Source of the DNA: Formicarius rufipectus
Taxonomy: Eukaryota > Chordata > Aves > Passeriformes > Formicariidae
Assembly: GCA_013399695.1 (NCBI GenBank)
Contig: VXAU01000779.1
Span: 294,031-358,030 of the forward strand
DNA length: 64,000 nt
Direction of reading: 5' to 3'
Made by a program: the position numbers and the translations under genes
The notes under the pieces: generated by a model
Databases searched by the model: none
The model's input: only the letters and a program-made list of their open reading frames with translations
Told to the model about the DNA's origin: nothing
Shown: positions 1 through 10,578 of the stretch, one piece after another
How positions within the stretch are numbered: position 1 is the stretch's first letter
How the letters are laid out: every line of letters begins with the position of its first letter

Positions 1-1739
1 ATCAATTGGTCCATATGACAAGCTTGATTGGGAAACAGGTGGGGGCTTTTTACCCCTGAGAATGTCCCTGGATGGTTAAATACTTTATGAATTGCAGCTG
101 CCACAGGATAATCAGCACTACTCTGTCACTCCATCAAATCACATGTCCCAGTTTGAGCAGTCATATTGTATGATGTCTCACTTGGATTTTTTTCCCCCTC
201 CTTTGAATGAATTTCTGCAGAACTGGACTATTAACACAGTGCTTGCATTTATGTAATATCCTGTGTATTACTGTAATGAATATAATGAACCCTCTACTAA
301 ACCTAAATGAATAACTGCCTTTGATCCAACTTAATGGTCATTTTGCTTTATCACAGTTTGGAGAGGATCCTATTTGGTGTTGTCGATTGTGACCATCAAC
401 AAGAGTCAAACACTGGGAACGTTTGGAAATCAGTGTGTACAAACTGTGTGACCATCTGCTTGTTTAACTGATATGAGAAGACACTAATTATATGAGAAAA
501 GAGCCAGTTTGCTGCCTGAGAAATCATGAAAATGTGTGAACATCACAGCTATACTATGAAGGCTTTTATTTCAGAGAAATATTTTGGGCAGCATGGGTCT
601 GAAGGGGTAGATGTGCCCCAGGCCCACTGCAACCATGGGGGGTCTTTCACCAGTCTCACCTCGTAAATTCTGTGGAGTTCAAAAACGCTCAGCTACATTT
701 TTTGTCAGCTACATCTTTCTTTATGTAGGACCTCCTTACTCTTCTTCCACTTTCTGGTCTGCTCCATCACCACACAAGCCAGCAGCACTACTGGCTTTGT
801 TATTATTGATGCTTTGGGACTTGACTGTCACTCCCCAAAACTACAAAGAGAAACACTCACTCCTCCATCTGCTTTAGAAGACAATGCTACATTCAGACCC
901 CAGCAGAGGAAGCAGATACTTCAGATAATCCTTATTTGGATATATGTGCATGTATTTTATAATATTCAACAAATATGTATTCACTACCTTCTCTTAAAGT
1001 AATGTAGAGGTAGTACATATGGATCCCTGTGGATCTTTAAATATTTTCTGATTCAAATCCACAAGAAGATATTTCTGATGAGCAGATGATTTGCAGAGAT
1101 GAAGTGCTACATGTAATCATTAAGATATGGATTGCTCTGAGGCTGGAAAAATCAACAGTGCTGGTTTCTAATGTAACTGTGCCAAAAAGACCAGCAGCCT
1201 CTCCTCCCTCTCAGACAACAGATTGAAACACCCAACCAACTACTGGCAAGATTTTGGGACATCATGTTTTACTCTTTGAATAGTGATGAAGATATATTAT
1301 TCCCTTCCAAAGAATGTTTGATTTATAAGCCAATTATCACTGTATTAGTCAGTATCTTCATTTTGGGTTTATGAATTCCAAATTTGATCATCTTAAGAGT
1401 TGCATAACTTTCTGAAGACATAAATGTTTACAGTGACTTTTAGGATTTATTTCTCACTCTTTTATGACTTATTTTTATCAATCAGTAATTTTAATCGATA
1501 CATTATCAGGTTTTTTTAAGCATCTAATGCTTTTGAGATGCATCCTATCTCTCCTGTGTGGACTATACTCCAGCCTCAAAGGACTGGCGCACAGATCCTT
1601 ATTTCTGTAGAACAAAGTGAGACTTCAGACTTTATACAGAGAGTGTGTCTATATAGAATAAAGGTGTGTTATAGGTACGTCTCAGCCAAAAAAGGAACCC
1701 AGAAGATGAGCCCGTAGGCTCTACAGCACTATTCTACAC
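1..1739. other. Unique non-coding sequence
   Basis: AT-rich single-copy-looking DNA. Two short open frames (611-877 and 814-1002, plus strand) overlap in different frames and resemble nothing I recognise; the first has a leucine-rich stretch near its end but no convincing start context or partner exon. I see no repeat family member here. Confidence 0.6.
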
Positions 1740-2900
1740 CCACCTAAGCAAAGTGGTCATCTTAGTTATTTTGCAAAGTGTTCCCTCTGCAACCCAATGC
1801 ACTTCTGCCTGGCAAATCATCAGTGGCATTCCTGACAAGGGAATGCTCCCATGTTGGACAGATGTTCTGCCTCTTACAGCTCTGGTGGTGAAAAACAAAC
1901 AGGGATCTCGAGGCAGTGTCAGGAACGAGCCGATGATATCCTGTCTGTCTGATGCACCTGCTGAGTGTTTTATTAAGAAATCCACATCTGCTGCATGCAG
2001 ACTGAGAGCAGTGGAATTGCAAACGTGGCCTAAAACAACAGTGGGATGTTCCCCGATCTGCAGACACCAGCTGTGGGTGCATAAGCCACTTCCCTGAAAT
2101 AAACTTCACCCCACTCCATTTCGCAGACATATCCAGTGAAAGATGTTCTGCCAGAACACGATGGTGTTAGAAATCTGACTCGTTCTGCCTCCTGCAGTTT
2201 CCAGCATTTTCTGAAGAGCCAACAGTGCTCCTGCAGAGGAGTTTGTCAGACAGTTATGGAGCAGACTGCCCTCGGTGGGGAGGATGGAGATGTGAGAAGG
2301 TTTTATGAATTATGCAAGGCTTATCATGGTACATATGTGTCCATGATCTCTCCTTTAGTGGTGATAAGGAAGATGTCAATGAGAGGAGATATCTGCTGAC
2401 TGCTCTGATAACTGTGAGCAGGATGAGGGAAGCCAGACAGCTCCCAAAACCCAGCTGCCTGTGCTCTGGCTGATGAAGGACAACTCTGATGCAAGAGCAC
2501 CCGGCAGAAGGAGGTTTAATTGCATGCTAAGCTGCAATTAATTGCAGACTGGATGTAAAATGTGTATTTGGACAATTACAGGGAACCTGAGGCTGCTCAG
2601 AGAACTGACTGAGCACAAAGGAGTGGAGTTGCCATGTGTTGTGGGGCAGCCCTTTGCACTGCATTACATTTCCAGGAAAGAGGCAGTGAGGACATTCCAG
2701 GGGTGAGATGATGCCAGTGCTAGGCTGCACAGGAGGAGGCGGCAGCCAGAAAAGGCACCTGTGATAACAGAGCCTGACTCCAAGAAGGCTAAAGAAATAA
2801 TGGGATGCTATACGTGCCCACATGTTCGTTGTGCAGAGCAAATTATCATAACAATGTAAAATGTTGGCTGGGAAGGAGCTGTCTTTGTGAATAAGACACT
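1740..2900. other. GC-richer unclassified segment
   Basis: This stretch is visibly less AT-rich than its flanks and has several CpGs. Short open frames occur on both strands (plus 1753-2097 and 2136-2399; minus 1762-2130 and 2527-2907), but all are under 130 codons and none resembles a known protein. It could be an old decayed mobile element, a conserved non-coding element or an untranslated exon; the sequence alone does not decide. A palindromic AATTGCA cluster lies at 2515-2547. Confidence 0.4.
2515..2547. promoter_or_regulatory. Palindromic AATTGCA cluster (possible binding sites)
   Basis: Positions 2532-2547 form a perfect 16-base palindrome, CTGCAATT followed by AATTGCAG. A further AATTGCA lies at 2518-2524 and overlaps a GCATGC palindrome at 2522-2527. 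TAATT cores are typical of homeodomain sites, and ATTGCA resembles C/EBP or POU half-sites. That reading is inference only; no promoter or gene is visible nearby. Confidence 0.3.
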
Positions 2901-3030
2901 TCAGCAATGTATTTATGACCTGACAGATTGCTTTGGGATTTTTGGTAGTTTTGTTTGTGTTTTTCTTTTGTTTTCCTGTGGATATTTTACCCTCTTTCCT
3001 TTATTTTTTTTTTCCGTTTCTTTTCTTTCC

Positions 3031-3047
3031 TTTTTTTTTTTTTTTTT
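3031..3047. repeat. Poly-T tract
   Basis: Seventeen consecutive T inside a longer pyrimidine-rich stretch (about 2945-3047) containing TTTC and TTTTC units. I see no adjoining retroelement body that would make it a retrotransposon tail. Confidence 0.85.
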
Positions 3048-3200
3048 AAAGACCCCTGATGTAACCATAAGTATGTGAGAATCTGTTAGAGGCAGAATTA
3101 TATTCCAATTAATGCTTCCTTAGGATATCTGATTTTAAAAGTGCTGCAGCAGAGCCAACAATTTGCATTCACATGGAGCCTAAACAATCACATGAAAATA

Positions 3201-3341
<141 letters not shown>

Positions 3342-3501
3342 ACTTGTCATTTGAATCCCTTCCTATCTCGTTCTGAAAAATAAAATTAAAATTAAATAAA
3401 TGCATAACATAAACATGCTCACTTTTTACCTGCTGAGCAGCCAACGGCAGTAACAGATTGGGAGGAGGGGAAAACCAGTGTATTTTTTTGTTATTGTTTT
3501 T

Positions 3502-3542
3502 CTCATCATCATCATCATCATCATTATCATTATTATTATTAT
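3502..3542. repeat. (ATC)n/(ATT)n microsatellite
   Basis: Trinucleotide tract that changes from about seven TCA/ATC units to ATT units at its right end. Confidence 0.9.
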
Positions 3543-4456
3543 GTCTTGACAAAATGTGAATCCTACAAGAGCTCTCTCAATGATTTTGTCACGTGCAGCT
3601 ATGGATTATGCTCTTCTTTCATTTTTGCTGCACTTTCCACACCCAAAGTGGTTCCCATGTTCTGTGTTTGGTGAGGTGATGAGCTGACCTTGCCTGCGGA
3701 GCCCACAGGGCAAAGCAGAGGCTGCAAACGTGGGTTTCCATGTTCACATTGCACCTTTCTCTCATGATGACTCATGGCAACAATATGCTGGTAATAACCC
3801 ACCTTTTTCATCCATCTGATGTCCTTAAGAAGCATTAGTTTTGCTGAGAAACTCCTTCTAATGCTGCTGCAGTTGGATTCTGACTGATTTTTCTTTAGTC
3901 CTGATGATTCCCATGTCTCTTTGCTGGCAGGTGGTAAGGCTTCCCCCTGGGCAAAGTGTCCCTGAAAGAAAGAAATGGTGTTTATTTCTCTGTCTGTCAA
4001 GAAGAAAACAAAATATTCATACACATGAAGCATCTTATTTCCCCAAAAATAGTCCTCAGAGAACGTTTGCTTTTCAGCTTTCATGCAAGGAAAGGCATTC
4101 AGGGGAAAAAAGTTATTTATTACTTTACTTACATTTGCAAACTCTTTTATATAGTCTTATATTTAGTAACAATCTTTGCTTTATGCGTTTCCAGGGACAT
4201 GTCAAAATAATCTGGGTGTTTTTCATTATAAGAAAACCATATGAATTGCACAGCAACATCAGAAGAACATTTTGTTTGCATGCTGTGGTACCCACATGTT
4301 GGAAATAAAGAATAAAGATTTGAGTGTCAGTCCTTCCTGCTAGCCCATGAGACTGCTTTTTCCTCCTTTGAGAACAAGGTAGCAGAGGAAAAGGAAACAG
4401 TTTCCTTCCTTTCCAGCTCTGCATCACAGAAGAGCCTTAAAACTCTAATTTCATTT
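3543..4456. other. Unique non-coding sequence with a 161-codon open frame
   Basis: Apart from the minus-strand open frame at 3599-4084 (161 codons), nothing stands out. That frame has no recognisable domain, no signal peptide and no similarity I know of, and a plus-strand frame at 3904-4308 overlaps it. A chance open frame is the simplest reading. Confidence 0.5.
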
Positions 4457-4477
4457 AAAAAAAAAAAAAAAAAAAAA
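4457..4477. repeat. Poly-A tract
   Basis: Twenty-one consecutive A on the plus strand. No retroelement body is recognisable upstream, so it may be slippage-expanded simple sequence rather than a retroposon tail. Confidence 0.85.
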
Positions 4478-7400
4478 GCCCATTTTACCATTAGGAGAAA
4501 AAAATATTACATCTTGTTTCATGCTTTTCAGACTTTTCACTAGTCATTGGTTTGGCACAAAAATCCACCTGGAGGCCTGATAATGAGCACTGGGAGTCAT
4601 AATTTGCAAATAAGTACATCGACCACTAACCACAGTTACTTGACCATAAAAGTAGCTATACTCAAACAGCTGAAGAAAATCACCTTTTTTCTTGAATAAG
4701 GGTCACTTCTGAAAGTGTTGTTGTTGGTAAAAACTTTCATTCTTACCCTAAATACTATAGGTGCCTGGGTTGGAGCTCTCAGAAGGAGTTGTTGCCTTAC
4801 AGAGGAGGTGTGACCACATCCCCAGCCCTCTGATGAGCACTTTGGCTCCTCACCAGCCTCTCTTTACTGGGTTTTCTGAGTTGCACTTTGCTGCATTTTC
4901 TCAGATGGTGACAAGTGCCACAGGAGTACTAGAAGGTGGGCAGCAATTTCTAGCATGCTGGCTGGTCTGCATAAGCTGTTTCACTGCTGGTGAGGGGACA
5001 CTGAGCTGAAGCCCTGGGCAGTATTTAAATGCCCTCAGACTGGATTTTGGAAGAAAGCTTCAAGCCTTAAAATCTGATTTATCTGCTCCTTCTGAATGAA
5101 AAGCATTGAGCTGAAAAGTGCCACAGAATGGTTTAAAAGCACAAAGGAGTTAAACACATCACTGAGAGGCTTAGTTATCTAATTGTTTTCTTTTCACATC
5201 AAATAATTTTCTTAAGTATTATAAATTGATTTAAACCATGGGCATTCCTCACTGTCAGTATTCTGATTATTAGATATTCTGTTTATCAGTCATGAACATC
5301 TAGCACATTTCTATTTAGTTTATTTCTGTCCTCTGTCTTCTGGAATTTATTCCAGGCCCACAAGTAGAATGAACATTTTATCCCACCAGAGTGTTTACTG
5401 AACTATAACATGATCAGCCACACATACTGCAGATGTCAATGAATTAATTTAATTTTTCTACCCTCTCTTCTGTATTATTTTTGACAAGAAATTCATTATT
5501 TGATCTTCAGTTTAGCCCCTGAATCAGTCATTTCGTCAGATTATCTGTCTTCTTTCAGCAGAAAAAGCAACATCACAGAAAAAAAATAACAAATAACTTT
5601 TACTGCTTGTAAATTATCTGCAGACATGAAAGTAATGTAGTCTCTGCTTTAAGAGGTAAAAAAATTAAAATTTAGCTCTGGTTGACCAGGCAGTTAAGAA
5701 AATATACAACCAGTCTTGCCTCATGTAGTAAGGACAAACTCATTTTCAAGTTTAGGTGTGCGCAAGTAAAGCACTTTTTCCTCATAAAAATATTACCTGA
5801 TATTTATTCTGGACATTTCCCAGTTCTGAGAAATTCAACAGTCCTTTTTGGAACACAATGGCTTTTACAAATATACCTTGCAAAAGACATAAAAGTCATG
5901 CAGAAGAGGTATCTTATAAGGACACAGGATGGCTTAAGCTCCAGCATAAATGAATAACAGCTTTATCTCCTTGATTCAGAAGACAATTTTTTCCCATTTC
6001 AAGTCTCCCTACTATATTAGATGTGAAAGGCACCTTTTCCATACATCTTTTTATGCTTCTGCAGCCTCTCTCTATTGCCTATTTCCATTGCATTGTCTGC
6101 AATTGTACACAACTGGCCCAATTATGCACAAAGCGCCCTGTATAGTCAAGGATTTCCAAAGCCTCATGGAGACAGCTCTTTAATGAAAGGTCTGGACCAC
6201 AAAGCTTTTCCCATGACCAAGGGGAAGCAGTCATAGAAATGCATTTGGAAATCTTGCCTAAGTTCTTAAGCAGGGATTTGAGCATTGAAGAAATATGTAT
6301 TGTTGAGACAAGATAAGGCACCTTGTAACCAAAGACACACTTTTCTAAAATAAAATTAGTCCAGTTACTAACTGCAGGATTCACAGTGGCCAAGTGAATG
6401 GAGAAGGAATCTATCACTTTACCAGTGAGGCAAAAGGTGACTTAAGCACCAGGGACATTTTCAGGGACTTGAATATAAATCTCAAGAAGAGATAAACACC
6501 TGGAGCTTCCCTTTACAGATGGGCATCCAATTTCCCTCCTCTAGGTGAAAAGAAGAGCCCATTCCTTCAGAAGGATGATGTGCAGTCTCTTTAGCACATA
6601 ACATGCCATTTTCACAAGAAGTAAGAAAAAATATTTCAGTTAAAGAGAGAACTGTGTGACTTTTCTGACCAATATGTATTGGGTGTAAAATATGGGAGTT
6701 CCCTCACCAGTGAGAGGAATGCTTCCTGTAACATAGCCTTGTCCTTCCTTAGAGGCAGGATTTAAATCCAAAAGTTTCTGTACTGGGGCACTAGTCTGCT
6801 GTGTAAATGGAGGGCTCCTTGCCCTTTGTACAGGACTGAACATTCATTGAGCACCTCATTCAGATTAATCTCTTCAAGTTAAACAGCCAAAGAAACACTC
6901 ATTCATAACTCTTGTTCAAGTTTAAGCATAAATTGTGTGTTTATTTCCAGGATACAATATCACAGTATGAAATGCAGATACAAGCCTAAACCAATCTGGC
7001 TTTTTGAGATTTCACTGCCTCTAAAAGTGAAGTTAATGTTAGTGCTTGATATGCCTTTACCTCATGGAAACGTTCTAAATGCGAGAGCTGGTTGAGGGGT
7101 CATTGCAACATTACACAGCAAACAAAAGCACACCACAAATTCTCCTTGTGAGTTTAGACCAATAAACCTGTCCTCTTTACTTAACTAAAAGACTCTGTTG
7201 TGGAAGAAATGGAGGAAAAAGTATCTAACAGCTCTAGGCAGTCTGCAGTCAGCTATTTCAAAAAAGCTTAAAAAGTACAACTATGAACCACACATGCAAC
7301 ACACAAATGTTTGGTGTGGATGTCTCTGAAGAGAAGAATGAGAATACACTGTGGAAGTGACAGAAATCTTTACATTCCAGTGGTGCTCCCAGTTCACTAA

Positions 7401-8776
7401 GATAATGAATCTAAAATTATCTCTAGGAAAGAACTATCCGTAGTTGTGTAATCCATTTCACCCTGCAGACTCACTGAAAGCAGCACTTGGACATGAAATG
7501 AGATTGTACACAACAAACAATAGGAAGTATTTCTAAAGGAAATTTTTCTGAATACTGGAGAACTATTAGCTCCTTGTTACCTTTGAAGGTCAAAATATAC
7601 AAATCACTTTGCCTCATAGACAAGAAAATCCCACTATTTAGAAACCCTAAAACATCAGATAGCAAATTCACCGATCACAGAATCAGAGGATGCCTTAAGC
7701 ATTTTATTAACTTCCTGCTAACAGTGGAGAGTTTTCCTTCTGAAGTTTTTTATTGCTAAGACTTCTAGAAATTAGTCTGTCAGTGAACACCAGATGCAAG
7801 TTTTCATTAGCAGTGGTGGCTGTAATTCAAATGAGGAAGTCAGTATAAGTTCACAGAAATCAGTATCAGTGGTATCATGTAGATTTAATATGTCTAGAAC
7901 TTATGTCAGATCTAATGGAATGTAAATAAAGACATCTAATCTGTGTCCATACACCAACATGGTCTCAGAAAAAAAAGTCTTTTCATTCTGATCCATATGC
8001 AGGAACCCCTCTGAGCAGATATGTGTGCTGTCAACTTTGAGGACCAAGAAATATGTGTGAGTAAATAAAATTCATTATAAAATGTGGCCAGAGATATTTT
8101 TGCTTAGCTCTTTTGTAAGAATTTTTATGAGTAAATATCATAGAAAATTACAAATATTCTTATTTTTTCACAGTAACGTCCATTAAATAGTAAATCAACA
8201 GTAGCTCATTCAAAAAAAGAGAACTACCAGCTTCATCAGTTTCATGGAAATACCACAGTCAGCATCTCCTTAGTAGTAGGATAATATATACTTTAAAAAA
8301 CATTTGTGATCAGCATGCAGAAATCTTCCAGAAAAAATTCTGAGGAAAAACTGCTGTAAAAATTAAATGACAGGTTGAAATAAAAACTTTCAGAAACGCT
8401 TTGAAATTACAGGCTGACAGAACAGCAAAAAAAACTATGTAACCAAAAGTCTAAACTTTCACCTCTCATAACCCATTCTATATTAAGATACAGTTACATC
8501 TCTAGTCTTTTTCTCCATCTTTTGTCTCTTTCTCCAGATAAATAAACCAGTTTTTGAGGACTCAGGGTGAACACATGATTAGTATTACCACGATTGTCTC
8601 AAATTACCATGGAATTCAATCACTGCCAGTAAAAGCAGGGAGTTAATCCTTTCTGCCACATATAATGAAGAGTTCTGCGCTTTGCAATTGTTTGTTAAAA
8701 CCACAATAATCAGGAAAAAAAATCCTAATTTGTATATATATTTGGCTTTGCTGATCTGCCATGCCATAACTCTTTC
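4478..8776. other. Unique non-coding sequence
   Basis: About 4.3 kb of AT-rich DNA with only small open frames (the largest, minus 6079-6417, is 112 codons) and no repeat I can name. A GATCACAGAATCAGAG string at 7674-7689 resembles the start of an antisense CR1, but the similarity does not continue. Confidence 0.6.
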
Positions 8777-8808
8777 AAAAACAAACAAACAAAACAAAAC
8801 AAAAAACC
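8777..8808. repeat. (CAAA)n A-rich tract
   Basis: A-rich simple sequence of CAAA and CAAAA units. It is one of several CAAA/GTTT tracts in the window. Confidence 0.85.
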
Positions 8809-9290
8809 CAGATATAGCTACAAATATTTCTTTCAAATAAACCTGATTTTGATGAGGTAGATCAGAGAGCAATGTGCAGTCTCAAAATAGAAGGAGCTTG
8901 CAGTGAGATGTTCCTTTCAGATCAATATTCTTTTTGTCTTTAAAATTATAGAGTAGGATTATTTATAATGGCAGGATAATAACTGTGCAGCCAATTTAAA
9001 GAGAGCTGTATTTATATCAGATACAGGGAAAAGAAGCAAAGCACTTGGCAATATTAAAAAACACCCTGGTGGCCAGTTGTGTGACAAGATGCATTATTGC
9101 AAAATACATGCAGTAATTATTAAATAACTAGAGGCAACAATTTATATGAAAAAAGACTTGTGACTCTTATGGATTATGTGCTGCTAATTAACATATCTTT
9201 GAGGAATACTGGGATCTCCCACTTCACCAAAATAAACAGAATTTAATAAATTACCATTCTGGCTGTAAAGGATATTCTAATTGCACGGGG
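8809..9290. other. AT-rich unique sequence upstream of a CR1
   Basis: No gene or repeat recognised. The segment 8940-9260 is rich in TAAT and TTATTA motifs of the kind common in vertebrate conserved non-coding elements. That is a weak impression and was not tested. Confidence 0.45.
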
Positions 9291-9652
9291 CTATGATTTC
9301 CTGGAGCACCTGGAGCTCTGCATTCAGCTCTGGGATTCTCAGTGCAGGAAAGACATGGACCTGTTGGCACTGGGCTAGAGGAGGTCTACAAAATTACCAG
9401 CAGAGTATATTCTATATTCTATACACTATCCAGTAAGGATATATTAAGGGAGTTGGAGTTCTTCAGTCTGCAGGGAGACTTTATTCCAAGGCTTATAAGG
9501 AAGTTGTGGACAGACTTTTAGTACTGACAGTGGTAATAGGACAAGGGGTGATGGTTTTAAGCTAAAAGAGGGCAGGTTCACACTAGATATAAGGGAAAAG
9601 CATTTTATGAGGGTATTGATACAGTGCCACAGGGTACTGAGGGGTGGTGGCT
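9291..9652 (+). mobile_element. CR1 LINE fragment, sense, 3' end missing
   Basis: Plus-strand match to the part of avian CR1 encoding the last residues of the reverse-transcriptase protein. Recognisable blocks in order are CTGGAGCACCT, GCATTCAGCTCTGGG, TGCAGGAAAGACATGGACCTG, AGTTGGAGTTCTTCAG, GATAGG-like GTAATAGGACAAGGGGTGATG and CACTAGATATAAGG, all in the usual CR1 order. The reading frame is broken. The match stops at the single N at 9653 just before the 3' untranslated end that most CR1 copies retain, so the 3' end is deleted or was lost in assembly. Confidence 0.9.
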
Positions 9653-9653
9653 N
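9653..9653. other. Single undetermined base (N)
   Basis: One N exactly at the right edge of the CR1 fragment. The sequence after it no longer matches CR1, so it may mark a collapsed junction rather than one unread base. Confidence 0.9.
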
Positions 9654-10045
9654 GAATATGCTATGACTAAAAGTAAACTAAAAGTTGCCTTAATTATATT
9701 TCCGGTGTTCCCTCAACCACTCTATCCCAATAACTAGTTGTACCACGAGATATTAAAGGTGTTTTGCCAGAATGTATTTCTAGAATTATGAATTTAACCT
9801 ATAGTTTTTATGTCTGCCTGCAAAATATTGCGTGACTGAATTCCTGGGATATATTGCATTTACCACTCAAATAGGCCATATTTAGTGTATTTGAGGAAGT
9901 AACATTCAACTAATGGAGCACTGGAGAGAAATATTCATATTGCAAACCTCTGACAGTTCAAACTCTGACCCACAACTCCATTATTCTTTAGAAAATAAAA
10001 GACACACAAACAAATCCCCTTCCCAAACACACAAAATTCCAAATA
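9654..10045. other. Unique non-coding sequence
   Basis: AT-rich sequence after the CR1 fragment, with no feature I can support. Confidence 0.6.
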
Positions 10046-10105
10046 CTAAAACAAAACAAAACAAAAAAACCCAACCAAACAAACAAGCAAAAAAATAGAA
10101 AAACA
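10046..10105. repeat. A-rich CAAA/CCAA tract
   Basis: Low-complexity plus-strand A-rich DNA made of CAAAA, CCAAC and CAAAC units. It is the same style of tract as at 32932-32972 and 60175-60250. Confidence 0.85.
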
Positions 10106-10495
10106 CAATTTTTATTATGTATTGGCATTTCACAAGCCTTCCAGGCTGACTGGTTTGGGTGTGAGCTCACTAGAGCCACGTTGTCAGAAAATTCTAGTAG
10201 TTATTAAAATCGTATTTGGCCATTAAATTTCAATGCCACAAAAGATGGTAAGTATTAGTGCCTTTGACAATATAAGGTGTAAATTCTAAATCAAGTCATT
10301 TGACTAGTAAGACAAAAATATAAGCAAATTGCACCTAAATGAATTTATCCAAATATTCAGGTGCAACTACTCTTAGATCTTTGCTTAAGGTAAAAATCAA
10401 ACAGTGAAGATATCCAGAGGATTCCATTTTAAGAATTTTTGTTGAAAACAGAGAAGGTGCTCAGTGACATCAAGACTTAAACTCTGTTTTTGCAG
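10106..10495. other. Unique non-coding sequence
   Basis: AT-rich, with no repeat or gene recognised between the A-rich tract on the left and the GTTT tract on the right. Confidence 0.6.
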
Positions 10496-10578
10496 GTTTG
10501 GGGTTTGGTTTTTTGTTTGTTTGTTTCTGGGGGTTTTTTTGTTTGTTTGTTTGTTTATCTTTTTTTTTTGTGTGTGTA
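10496..10578. repeat. G/T-rich (GTTT)n tract
   Basis: GTTT units with G runs (GGGG, GGGGG) and a short GTGTGTG end. It is the reverse-complement style of the CAAA tracts in this window. A minus-strand open frame across it is low-complexity Lys/Asn/Gln/Thr sequence and is not a gene. Confidence 0.85.

Noticed and set aside
3599..4084. 161-codon minus-strand open frame as a gene
   Set aside because: No recognisable domain, no partner exon or promoter, and an overlapping frame on the other strand. The local composition makes stops rarer, so chance explains it.
7674..7700. Antisense CR1 start (GATCACAGAATCAGAG)
   Set aside because: Similarity ends after about 16 bases and the diagnostic GGTTGGAAGGGACC box does not follow.
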